Positions 36,544 to 45,130 of a DNA stretch of 64,000 nt are shown in pieces. A program made the translations under genes and the position numbers. The notes under the pieces are model-generated. The model worked only from the letters and a program-made list of their open reading frames with translations. It searched no databases and was not told where the DNA came from. The stretch comes from Flavobacterium sp. SCGC AAA160-P02 (lineage in GTDB: Bacteria; Bacteroidota; Bacteroidia; Flavobacteriales; Flavobacteriaceae). Within the stretch, counting starts at the first letter, position 1. Each line of letters opens with the position of its first letter. The stretch spans positions 111,080 to 175,079 of the forward strand of contig KB911102.1 in the NCBI GenBank assembly GCA_000383355.1, read 5' to 3'.

Positions 36544-37500
36544 ATGATAAAATCTAATTTTCTAAAAGTAGCATTGGCACAAATAGCACCTGTCTGGTTA
36601 CAGAAAGAACAGACCATTCAAAAAATTGAAAATGCTATCATAAATGCAGCCAAAGAAAAAGCAGAACTCATTGTATTTGGAGAAGCATTACTTCCTGGTT
36701 ATCCGTTCTGGATTGGATTGACTAATGGTGCAGCGTGGAATTCTTCTGTTCAAAAAGAAATTCATGCCCATTATGTGCAAAACTCTATTACAATAGAAAA
36801 AGGAGAATTAGAGACTATTTGCAAGCTTGCAAAAGAACATAATATTGCTATTTATTTGGGCATTATAGAACGTGCTCAAAATAGAGGCGGGCATAGTATT
36901 TATGCTTCCTTGGTATACATAAACCAAGAAGGAGAGATAAAATCTGTGCATAGAAAATTACAGCCAACTTATGATGAACGATTAACCTGGGCACCAGGAG
37001 ACGGGCACGGATTACGGGTTCATCCATTAAAAAACTTTACCGTTGGGGGACTAAATTGTTGGGAGAATTGGATGCCACTACCCAGAGCTGCATTATACGG
37101 TCAAGGAGAAAATTTACATATTGCCGTTTGGCCAGGCAGTGACCACAACACCAAAGATATTACTCGTTTTATCGCTAGAGAATCTCGTTCGTTTGTAATT
37201 TCTGTTTCTAGTTTAATGAACAAAACAGATGTTCCTAAAGACACCCCTCATTTTAATAAAATTGTAAAAAATGCTCCAGAGATTTTGGTAAATGGCGGTT
37301 CATGTATTGCTGGTCCAGATGGAGAATGGATTTTAGAACCTGTGATTAATAAAGAAGGATTGTTTTATGAAACCTTAGATTTTTCTAAAGTCTTACAAGA
37401 GCGTCAAAATTTTGATGTAGTTGGGCATTATTCTAGACCAGATGTGACTAAATTAGAAGTAAATAGAGAACGTCAGAGCACTGTTTATTTTAGTGATTAA
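36544..37500 (+). CDS. Nitrilase-branch carbon-nitrogen hydrolase
   Basis: This 318-residue protein has the Glu-Lys-Cys triad: Glu47 in VFGEALLPGYP, Lys138 in SVHRKLQPTYDER and Cys172 in GGLNCWENWMPL. The close spacing of these motifs and the CWENWMPL pattern match true nitrilases (aliphatic or cyanide-related) rather than amidases of other branches; the substrate is not certain. A TTG at 36523 would add seven residues; the ATG at 36544 is preferred. The gene converges on the HAD gene with a 4-base overlap. Confidence 0.88.
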   Translation: MIKSNFLKVALAQIAPVWLQKEQTIQKIENAIINAAKEKAELIVFGEALLPGYPFWIGLTNGAAWNSSVQKEIHAHYVQNSITIEKGELETICKLAKEHNIAIYLGIIERAQNRGGHSIYASLVYINQEGEIKSVHRKLQPTYDERLTWAPGDGHGLRVHPLKNFTVGGLNCWENWMPLPRAALYGQGENLHIAVWPGSDHNTKDITRFIARESRSFVISVSSLMNKTDVPKDTPHFNKIVKNAPEILVNGGSCIAGPDGEWILEPVINKEGLFYETLDFSKVLQERQNFDVVGHYSRPDVTKLEVNRERQSTVYFSD

Positions 37501-38309
37501 CCAGCTTTAGCTTCAATTACTTGTTGTATTATTTTTTCAACACCCAAATTAGTATTGCTTTCGGTTATAAAACGAGCAGTTTTCTTAACATTTTCATGAG
37601 CATTTTTCATGGCATAGCTATAGTAAGCGGCTTCTAACATTTCTAGATCATTTAGATAATCTCCAAAAACCATGGTTTGCTCAGAAGTGATGTTCATCTC
37701 TTTTTGTAGAAATTGGATGGCGGTTCCTTTATTAGAAGTTGGGTTGGAAATATCTAACCAGTTTTTACCTGATATTTTCAATAAAAAAGTCTCTTCAAAT
37801 TTTTTAACTGAAGGATAAATAAATTGTTCTGAAGATACAGTATGATACAAAGCTATTTTAATAATAGGGGTTTTATGAGGTATTGTTGTTAAGTCTTTTA
37901 CTATTTCATGAGCACTATAATATTCTTGAAACATGCTGATGAAATTTTGATCTTCAGATTCAATAAAGGCGGTATCCTCTCCACATAAAATAATAGAAGT
38001 ATTATTGATATTTCTTAAAGCAGGAATTAATTCAACTACTTTTTGTGGGTCAAACGTTTGTAAAAGAAGTGTTTTGTTTTCTCTTTTTATTACCCCACCA
38101 TTTTCACCAACAATAGTAATTAGATTCTTTATTGGATGAAGTTTCTGTGCAATACTGTTATACTGTCTTCCGCTAGCAGCTACAAAGTGAATTCCTAGCT
38201 CTTGCAGTTTGTTAAACTGTTCAAAAAATAAATGACTAACCTGTTCTTTAGAATTGAGTAAGGTTCCGTCCATATCTGAAACAATCATTTTTATATTTGA
38301 TAAATCCAT
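37497..38309 (-). CDS. HAD superfamily Cof-type phosphatase
   Basis: This 270-residue type IIB HAD hydrolase has the nucleophile motif SDMDGTLLNS (Asp12, Asp14), a large C2 cap, and the final DYLNDLEMLEAAYYSYAM motif with the metal Asp residues. Such enzymes dephosphorylate sugar phosphates or flavin precursors. The frame continues to an ATG at 38342, but motif spacing favours the ATG at 38309. It is the last gene downstream of the glycosyltransferase block and may share its transcript. Confidence 0.86.
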   Translation of the reverse strand: MDLSNIKMIVSDMDGTLLNSKEQVSHLFFEQFNKLQELGIHFVAASGRQYNSIAQKLHPIKNLITIVGENGGVIKRENKTLLLQTFDPQKVVELIPALRNINNTSIILCGEDTAFIESEDQNFISMFQEYYSAHEIVKDLTTIPHKTPIIKIALYHTVSSEQFIYPSVKKFEETFLLKISGKNWLDISNPTSNKGTAIQFLQKEMNITSEQTMVFGDYLNDLEMLEAAYYSYAMKNAHENVKKTARFITESNTNLGVEKIIQQVIEAKAG

Positions 38310-38365
38310 TGAAATATTTTGCTTTAAAAGTAAGAGATTCATTTTAAAAAAGAATCAGGGATATG

Positions 38366-39718
38366 TTATTTAATTGATAAAGAATTTCTTTTTAGCTGTA
38401 TAATTTCCCAAAATAGAACACCGTAAACAAGGAGGTATTCTAAGAGTATAAACCATGCGTTTTCTTGCCAAGGATTGTTGGCATACGCCTGATAACTTAA
38501 AATTATCACAACACTCCATACAATTGGGTATCTATACTTGGTAAATACAGATAATAAAACCAAACTTGCTATGTACCATGGGTGAACAGTGGTTGCCATA
38601 AAATAATAAAAAGAGAGCCCAAATAATAAAGCAGTTAACAATTGTTGAGGGCTGTTGTTTTTTCTAAAAAATGTAATAATAGCTAGAAAAATAATGGTGA
38701 AAACAGGCAAAATTTTTCCAATAATGGCAATTTCATTATAGCCTCTAAATAGGGTTCCGATTTCTCGTGCAATATAATAGATACTAGCATTAAATTCGAA
38801 ATTTTGAAACCATAATCCTACAGAATCTAGATAATTGCTTAGCAAATTTGAAGATAGAAAAGGAAGAAATAGCAGCACATTTAATCCGATGATGATGGCG
38901 CTAAAAGACAAGAATTTTAAAACTCCTGTTGTTTTTTTGTCTTTAGTAAACCACTGATAAAACAAGGGTAAAAATAATAATGGAATTAATTTTACAGAAA
39001 CAGAAAGTCCAAAAATAAGGGCGGCCCAAATCCATTTTCTTTGAAGTAGTAAATACAAACTCCAAACTAAGAAGAATAACATTACAGACTCAAAATGTAA
39101 ATTACCAGTTAATTCAATAATAATAAAGGGGTTTAAAGCGTATAAAAAGATATGATGAATAGGAATATTTAATTTTTCTAGAATTTTTTTTCCAAAATAA
39201 ATAATTCCAATATCAGCTAAAATAATTTGCAATCGTAATACAACTATAGACCATAGAATACTTGTCTTTGCAAAGATTGCTGCCAATAAAAAACTTAACT
39301 GATTTATAGGTGGATAATTGGTGTAATGACTGCCGTTTAAAGTACCCATTCCATCATATAAATCAATTGCTTCAATGATTGGAAAATTGCCTTTTTTAAT
39401 AAAGGTTTCAGGCAAAGAAATATAAGGATTTAACCCTTCAAGAATTAATCTACCATCCCAAATAAATCTATAAAAATCTTGTGATAAATTAGGGATAGCA
39501 AATAAAAACACCAATCTAAATAAAATGGAAATAGCGACGAGAAGTGTGAAATTATTTTTTTCTTTTGTGATTAAATACCAAAATGGAATAAATAAAATTA
39601 AGTACTGAACTATTAATTGAGTAAAATTTGTTCTGTCTAAGAAATAGGCCGTTAAGAAATAAAACAAAATACCAACACTAATAAGGAGTATTGTTCTATT
39701 TTTTTGTGATGAAAACAT
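38366..39718 (-). CDS. GT-C type polytopic glycosyltransferase (mannosyltransferase-like)
   Basis: This 450-residue membrane protein has about eleven hydrophobic segments. After the first segments an extracytoplasmic loop carries FYRFIWDGRLILEGLNPYIS, an acidic motif in the position used by GT-C enzymes that take sugar from a polyprenyl-phosphate donor. The TNYPPINQLSF stretch and the repeated aromatic pattern match the DUF2029/PIG-M-like mannosyltransferases. It lies 3 bases downstream of the processive GT2 and within two genes of a Dpm1-like GT2 that could supply the lipid-linked donor (inference). Confidence 0.72.
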   Translation of the reverse strand: MFSSQKNRTILLISVGILFYFLTAYFLDRTNFTQLIVQYLILFIPFWYLITKEKNNFTLLVAISILFRLVFLFAIPNLSQDFYRFIWDGRLILEGLNPYISLPETFIKKGNFPIIEAIDLYDGMGTLNGSHYTNYPPINQLSFLLAAIFAKTSILWSIVVLRLQIILADIGIIYFGKKILEKLNIPIHHIFLYALNPFIIIELTGNLHFESVMLFFLVWSLYLLLQRKWIWAALIFGLSVSVKLIPLLFLPLFYQWFTKDKKTTGVLKFLSFSAIIIGLNVLLFLPFLSSNLLSNYLDSVGLWFQNFEFNASIYYIAREIGTLFRGYNEIAIIGKILPVFTIIFLAIITFFRKNNSPQQLLTALLFGLSFYYFMATTVHPWYIASLVLLSVFTKYRYPIVWSVVIILSYQAYANNPWQENAWFILLEYLLVYGVLFWEIIQLKRNSLSIK

Positions 39719-39721
39719 GTC

Positions 39722-41212
39722 TTAAGATTTTGTAAAAATTGAGGTATAAAACACGTAGCCAAAGCCAAAAAACAGCATCAAGTGAAAAGGGAACAATCCA
39801 AAATCTCCACCGGTATCTCCAACCTTAAAAGCACTATACATACCAAAAGCAAAATAAAGAGTCAAGACCCCTTCAGCAAGTATATTAATAGAGGGTTTTT
39901 TAGTAATATATTTATTTTTTCTCCAAGAATCTTGTAGCGTTTTAATATTAAATTTTGGTGTTCTTATAAAATCACTTTTTTTACCAAAATGACCTTCTAA
40001 AACAGCAATGCTATTGTGTAAGGAAAATCCCATGGCAATAGAAAAGAAGGTAAAAAAAGTACCTGTGTATTTAAAAAAACTTTTGAGTCCGCCTCCATAA
40101 CTTTTTTTAAACATGTACCAGTAGCAAATAAAAAATATAACAGAGCTTATTACAAAGAAACTCATCATATAGAAATACGATTTTAAATGGGCGTATTCAT
40201 TTTTAATATATAGCATTGGAATGCTTAAAACAGCCACTAAAAAAATCATTAAAAACATAGAGCTATTTAGTAAATGCAATACACTATGGATCTTTGTTTT
40301 TATGGAGATATGTTTGTTTACTAAAACACGCTTTGTCATTTTTTGGAAGTTTTCGGCTCCACCTTTATTCCAGCGAAATTGTTGAGACCTCGCAGCACTA
40401 ATAATAACTGGTAATTCTGCTGGAGTTTTTACATGTTCTAAATACTTAAACTTCCATTTTTTTAACTGTGCTCTGTAACTTAAATCTAAATCTTCCGTTA
40501 AGGTATCTCCTTCCCAATTTCCAGCATCTAAAATGCATTCTTTACGCCATACACCAGCAGTGCCATTAAAATTGATAAAATGTCCTTTGGCACTTCTTCC
40601 AACTTGCTCCAGGGTAAAATGAGCATCCAAAGCAAAAGCTTGTATTTTAGTTAGTGTAGAATAATTTCTATTGATATGACCCCAGCGAGTTTGAACAACC
40701 CCAATGGCTGCATTTTTGAAATACGGGATAGTTTGTAATAACCAATCTTTTTGAGGTAAAAAATCGGCGTCAAAAATGGCAATAAATTCTCCTCTTGCAA
40801 TTTCTAAGCCTTCTTTTAAAGCACCAGCTTTAAAACCTTGTCTGTTGCTTCTTCGGATATGTTGTATGTTAATTCCTCTTTTTTGAAGTCTTTTGATGTG
40901 CTTTTCAGTAGTTACAATAGACTCATCTGTAGAGTCATCCAATACTTGTATTTCTAACTTATCTCCTGGATATTCTAATGTTACAATATTGTCTAACAAA
41001 CGCTCCATTACGTAAATTTCATTATACACAGGAAGTTGGATAGTAACTCTGGGAATTTCTTTTGAATTTGTGAAATCAAATTTTGGTGAAGTATCTTCTT
41101 TCTTTTGAGCACTTCTATAGTTAAACAATAGATTTAGTTGTGCCAACGCATACATGAAAATAAGAATGAGCGCTAACGAATAAACAACAATGATGGTGTA
41201 TGCTACAATCAT
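39722..41212 (-). CDS. Processive family 2 glycosyltransferase (cellulose-synthase-like)
   Basis: This 496-residue protein has an N-terminal membrane helix, a cytoplasmic GT-A domain and four or five C-terminal helices. Catalytic motifs of processive beta-glycosyltransferases are all present: VLDDSTDES (Asp92/93), FDADF (148-150), TED (239-241) and QQFRW (277-281). The sequence resembles the CslA/glucomannan-synthase-like group more than true BcsA, as there is no PilZ domain. The product could be a beta-linked glycan or a glycolipid head group. The start overlaps the stop of the Dpm1-like gene by one base. Confidence 0.88.
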   Translation of the reverse strand: MIVAYTIIVVYSLALILIFMYALAQLNLLFNYRSAQKKEDTSPKFDFTNSKEIPRVTIQLPVYNEIYVMERLLDNIVTLEYPGDKLEIQVLDDSTDESIVTTEKHIKRLQKRGINIQHIRRSNRQGFKAGALKEGLEIARGEFIAIFDADFLPQKDWLLQTIPYFKNAAIGVVQTRWGHINRNYSTLTKIQAFALDAHFTLEQVGRSAKGHFINFNGTAGVWRKECILDAGNWEGDTLTEDLDLSYRAQLKKWKFKYLEHVKTPAELPVIISAARSQQFRWNKGGAENFQKMTKRVLVNKHISIKTKIHSVLHLLNSSMFLMIFLVAVLSIPMLYIKNEYAHLKSYFYMMSFFVISSVIFFICYWYMFKKSYGGGLKSFFKYTGTFFTFFSIAMGFSLHNSIAVLEGHFGKKSDFIRTPKFNIKTLQDSWRKNKYITKKPSINILAEGVLTLYFAFGMYSAFKVGDTGGDFGLFPFHLMLFFGFGYVFYTSIFTKS

Positions 41213-41919
41213 TATTTAAAACTGTATTTTAAGATCCAACCTAAAATTTTTACACCTGCTAATATAGAGCCTTTTAAAGTTCCTGATACTTTAGAAATAC
41301 CAATTCTATTTCTATATTTCATAGGAACTTCTTTATATGAAAAATGCTGTTTGATTGCCTTTAATTGCATTTCAACGGTCCATCCATAGGTCTTATCTTC
41401 CATCTTTAGTTGAAGTAATTTTTGGTATTTAATAGCTCTAAATGGCCCTAAATCTGTAAATTTTGCGCCAAAGAAAATATTCATTAAAAAAGTTGCCAAC
41501 CAATTTCCAAATACTTGTTGTGGTGTCATAGAACCAGCCTCTCTTAACTCTTTTACTCGTGATCCAATTACAAGATCTATATTGCCATTAATAATTGGTG
41601 CAACAAGCTCTGTTAATTGTTCTGGATAATCAGAATAATCACCATCTAAAAAAACAACAATAGTAGTTTTTTTTTCTTGATCGCTGAGCGAAGTCGAAGC
41701 GATATAATCCATGCCTTTTAAACAGGCATATCCATAACCTCTTTTAGATTCTTTTAAAACTGTAGCACCAGCATTGGCAGCATTTTCTTCAGTTTTGTCT
41801 GTTGAATTATTACTAATAACAATAATTTCATCCACAATAGTTGGGATGTCATTTATTACTTTGGCTATAGAGTCTTCCTCATTATATGCAGGTATAATTA
41901 CCTTAATTTTTTGTGTCAT
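41212..41919 (-). CDS. Dpm1-like family 2 glycosyltransferase
   Basis: This 235-residue soluble or peripheral GT2 has PAYNEEDSIAKVI at the nucleotide site, ISNNSTDKTEE, and the metal motif VVFLDGDYSDYPEQL; the end shows GISKVSGTLKGSI, typical of polyprenyl-phosphate mannosyl/glucosyl transferases. It lacks the membrane anchor of DpgS-type enzymes. Residues 74-80 (ASTSLSD) are encoded by a palindromic repeat that looks inserted. It is the first gene of the three-gene glycosyltransferase run. Confidence 0.87.
   Translation of the reverse strand: MTQKIKVIIPAYNEEDSIAKVINDIPTIVDEIIVISNNSTDKTEENAANAGATVLKESKRGYGYACLKGMDYIASTSLSDQEKKTTIVVFLDGDYSDYPEQLTELVAPIINGNIDLVIGSRVKELREAGSMTPQQVFGNWLATFLMNIFFGAKFTDLGPFRAIKYQKLLQLKMEDKTYGWTVEMQLKAIKQHFSYKEVPMKYRNRIGISKVSGTLKGSILAGVKILGWILKYSFK
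41681..41702. repeat. REP-like palindromic element inside the Dpm1-like gene
   Basis: The 22 bases start TCGCTGAGCG and end AAGTCGAAGCGA (sharing arms TCGCT and AGCGA). The core GAGCGAAGTCGAAG is like the short dispersed palindromes known from many Bacteroidota and proteobacterial genomes. It is GC-rich against an AT-rich background and lies in frame in coding sequence. No second copy was found by eye in this window. Confidence 0.65.
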
Positions 41920-42005
41920 CTATTCTAAATCCTCCAGGTTTTTTGTTGTTTGAAATCTGTACAAAGAAAATAAAAACCGACATAAAAAGGGTTTTTTAAA
42001 AGACA

Positions 42006-43628
42006 TTACTTATTGTTTATTAGCTCCATTAAATCTACATCGTTTCCTAATAAAATATCTGTAGGATTAATTCTTCCATTCTCTGGGCCATTTTCTAATT
42101 TAAGAACACCTCTGGGGCAAACAGCAGAGCAAATACCGCAGCCTACACAGCTAGAGCGAACAATATTTTCTCCTTTTTGGGCATAGGCTCTTACATCTAT
42201 ACCTTGTTCGCAATAGGTAGAACAATTACCACAAGAAATACACTGACCACCATTGGTTGTAATTCTAAACCTAGATTTAAAACGTTGCACAAACCCTAAA
42301 TAAGCTGCCAATGGGCACCCAAAACGACACCAAACTCTATTCCCAAAAATTGGATAAAATCCGGTACCAATTACTCCAGCAAACCAAGCACCTATTAAAA
42401 AGCTATAGGTATCTTTAATCCATTGAGAATTGATCCCTAAAAAGGAATCGGTACCAGTAAAATATGTGTATAAGGTTACTAGAGTCATTACTAAAGAAAA
42501 TAACAATACAAAATGAATTAACCATCGTTCTAACTTCCAAGAGTTTAAGCTTTTGTCTGAATGCTGTCTGTAAGGATCTCCTAAAGTTTCTGCCAATCCT
42601 CCACAACCACAAACCCAAGAACAATACCATCTTTTTCCAAAGAAATAGACCATTACTGGAACAATAATTAGCGTTAAAACAATTCCCCAAACAAGAATAA
42701 AGATTCCAATTCCTCCACTATTTCTTAAGCTGTCTAAATTCCAATCAAAAAAGAAATCATAATCTAAAGGAAAAGCATTTTTAAAATCATAACCAGGCAT
42801 GTTAAGGCTAGTCATAATTTCAGGGATTAAAAAAGCAAAAACAATTTGAAAGAATAGTACAGAAGTTGTTCTAATGAGTTGGTATTTATTGTGCCTGTAT
42901 TTGATATACATGCGCGAAGCCATTACTAGCATAATGATACAATATAGAAACCCGTATACAAACCACTGAGAAGCGAGACCTCCATTAAGTGTTTTGCTAA
43001 TTGGGTCTAAAATATACGTCCAATTTACCACATAATCTGGCATGAAATACAGTACCAAATAAAATGAAACTAAATACACCAACACCAACCAAGCAATAAA
43101 ACCCCGATTGGTACTTGCCTCTAAATAGATGCCATTATTTTTAATACCAGCTTTTCCAAGTAAGACAAAATTAGGCAGTATAAAAAGTAAAGCTCCTATA
43201 ATTCCCAAGCCAAAAGTAAGCAGCCAGAGAATGCCTGCATGTTCTTTAGCAGGTCCTTTACCAGCTATTTTAGCAAGCTCAAAACTTAATGTATGTGGTT
43301 TTCCGTAAATTTTATATTGATATTGTTCTCCCTTTTTATCCCAGTTTTTATCTGCATCAAAGCTTGCAATTAATGCATCATAATGATCATTAGAAGTTTT
43401 ATAAGCCTTACGAACACGGTTAGAGAATTCAAAAATAGTTAGTTCTTCAGTTGTAACTACAGCCTTGGTGAGTTCGTCTAAAATTAACTCATTCTTATAG
43501 CCTTTTTCAGTTACAAAAGAGGCTAGTTCAGACGATGTTAGATTAAAAGTTCCTGTAAATAATGTTCCTGTAAAGATAGATAACCCAATTAAAAATATGA
43601 CGAAGCCTGCTTGTTTTAGTATTTTCAT
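42006..43628 (-). CDS. Polyferredoxin-type membrane 4Fe-4S protein (NapH/NosR-like)
   Basis: This 540-residue membrane protein has a periplasmic N-terminal segment and about six helices. Two CxxxC-type NapH/NosR motifs lie near the membrane (CSWVCGCGGLAETLG, WCRFGCPLAAYLG). A C-terminal double 4Fe-4S ferredoxin domain follows, with Cys463/466/469/473 and Cys494/497/500/504. It should carry electrons between a membrane donor and an acceptor. It begins 6 bases after the FAD reductase gene, so the two probably form a redox pair. No nos or nap genes are nearby. Confidence 0.88.
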   Translation of the reverse strand: MKILKQAGFVIFLIGLSIFTGTLFTGTFNLTSSELASFVTEKGYKNELILDELTKAVVTTEELTIFEFSNRVRKAYKTSNDHYDALIASFDADKNWDKKGEQYQYKIYGKPHTLSFELAKIAGKGPAKEHAGILWLLTFGLGIIGALLFILPNFVLLGKAGIKNNGIYLEASTNRGFIAWLVLVYLVSFYLVLYFMPDYVVNWTYILDPISKTLNGGLASQWFVYGFLYCIIMLVMASRMYIKYRHNKYQLIRTTSVLFFQIVFAFLIPEIMTSLNMPGYDFKNAFPLDYDFFFDWNLDSLRNSGGIGIFILVWGIVLTLIIVPVMVYFFGKRWYCSWVCGCGGLAETLGDPYRQHSDKSLNSWKLERWLIHFVLLFSLVMTLVTLYTYFTGTDSFLGINSQWIKDTYSFLIGAWFAGVIGTGFYPIFGNRVWCRFGCPLAAYLGFVQRFKSRFRITTNGGQCISCGNCSTYCEQGIDVRAYAQKGENIVRSSCVGCGICSAVCPRGVLKLENGPENGRINPTDILLGNDVDLMELINNK

Positions 43629-43634
43629 ATCTTT

Positions 43635-44993
43635 TTAAGCTTTGGTAAAAATTCGTTTCCAGCTTTTCTTTCTAGATGTAATAGAAGTACCATTTTCTTG
43701 GTTAAACTTTGTGGTAATTTCTTTTTCATAAAGTGAATAAAACTCTGGATCAAAATTGGCATCAGCTAAAAACTCTATGACATAATTTACGTCTCTTTTC
43801 TCAGTTAACCATTTGTCAAAAATTTCATGTCTCATTCTAATTCCAAAGGTATTAATTCCTAAAAATAGCGATGAATCTTTATCATATGCAATGGTAATAC
43901 ATTTTGTATCATCTGGATGGCTCCAATGAAAATGTTTTTCATAAGCTGGTCTGCCTTTTTCTCCAAATACCCACCCATAGGTTTGGTATTCAATATCAAA
44001 AAATTTGGCAGAGTTAAACCAATTTCCTGGCTTGTATTCAATTCTATTTCCACAAATTGTTTGCGCCAGTGTTTCACCCATCATTCTTCCTGTATACCAA
44101 ACTGCTTCAATTGGTCTTCTATTTCCAATGGGCTCTCGTTGTTCTGCACAATCTCCTATTGCATAAACATCTTTAATAGTTGTCTCTAAAAATCTATTTA
44201 CTAATATTCCTTTGTTAGTTTCTATGTTAGAATTTTTTAAGAAAGCTATATTAGGAGCTACCCCTGTAGTTAAGCCAACTACATTACAGGTAATTTCCTC
44301 TCCTGTTTCTTCAATAATAACTGATTTTACACAACCATTTTCATCAGATTTTATTTCTTTTAGATTGGTGTTTAATCGTAAGTCTATATGATTGTTTATA
44401 ATATGTCTGTTAATCATTTCACTTTCTGCAGTTGGTAAAACTCCGTTCCAAAAACTAGATTCTCTTACTAGAAAAGTGACAGCAATATTTCTAGAATGCA
44501 GCATTTCTGCTAATTCTATTCCAATTAATCCACCACCTACAATAACGGCTCTTTTGCAAACCTTATTATTTGGAGCGTGTTTTTCTAGGTTTTCTAAATC
44601 TTGTTTGTGATACATTCCCATAACACCTTCTAAGTCTTGTCCTGGCCAACCAAATTTTGCTGGTTTAGAACCTGTAGCTAATACCAACTTATCATAGGAA
44701 AGAAGTTCATTGTTAGAGAATATAAGCTGTTTATTACTTGTGTCAATCTCTTTTACATAGCCTTTCTTTAAATTAATGCTATTTTTCTTCCAAAACCAAG
44801 ATTCATATGGTTGTGTGTGCTCAAATTTCATGTGCCCCATGTAAACATACATCAGTGCAGTACGTGAAAAAAAGTATTCTGTTTCTGCAGATACTATCGT
44901 AATTTCATTCTCTGAATTCTTGCGAATATGTCTAGCAAGCGTAACTCCAGAAATTCCATTTCCAATAATAACAATGTGATCCATATGTTTCAT
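43635..44993 (-). CDS. FAD/NAD(P)-dependent pyridine nucleotide-disulfide oxidoreductase
   Basis: This 452-residue protein has an N-terminal FAD fold (HIVIIGNGISGVTLARHIR), a central NAD(P) fold (AVIVGGGLIGIELAEML) and the second FAD motif VYAIGDCAEQREPIGN. There is no redox-active CxxxxC pair, so it resembles the NADH:rubredoxin or nitrite-reductase-like FAD reductase group. The start may be the ATG at 44993 or 44984 (three residues apart). The downstream polyferredoxin 6 bases away is the likely electron partner. Confidence 0.87.
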   Translation of the reverse strand: MKHMDHIVIIGNGISGVTLARHIRKNSENEITIVSAETEYFFSRTALMYVYMGHMKFEHTQPYESWFWKKNSINLKKGYVKEIDTSNKQLIFSNNELLSYDKLVLATGSKPAKFGWPGQDLEGVMGMYHKQDLENLEKHAPNNKVCKRAVIVGGGLIGIELAEMLHSRNIAVTFLVRESSFWNGVLPTAESEMINRHIINNHIDLRLNTNLKEIKSDENGCVKSVIIEETGEEITCNVVGLTTGVAPNIAFLKNSNIETNKGILVNRFLETTIKDVYAIGDCAEQREPIGNRRPIEAVWYTGRMMGETLAQTICGNRIEYKPGNWFNSAKFFDIEYQTYGWVFGEKGRPAYEKHFHWSHPDDTKCITIAYDKDSSLFLGINTFGIRMRHEIFDKWLTEKRDVNYVIEFLADANFDPEFYSLYEKEITTKFNQENGTSITSRKKSWKRIFTKA

Positions 44994-45119
44994 TAGTTTA
45001 CTTATCTGTCGAAGTTAATGAGAATTTCTTAAACGATTCTTTAATTTAGAAAGAGTATAAATAAATCTAGAATATATTACGTGTATTGGTCTTCATATTC
45101 CTCAAAAATCTATTAAATT

Positions 45120-45124
45120 AGGAG
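45120..45124 (+). promoter_or_regulatory. Shine-Dalgarno-like AGGAG before the GH113 gene
   Basis: AGGAG sits 6 bases upstream of the ATG at 45131. Such sites are uncommon in this window and in Bacteroidota generally, so it supports this start and efficient initiation. No TAnnTTTG element was found in 44994-45119. Confidence 0.5.
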
Positions 45125-45130
45125 ATAATT

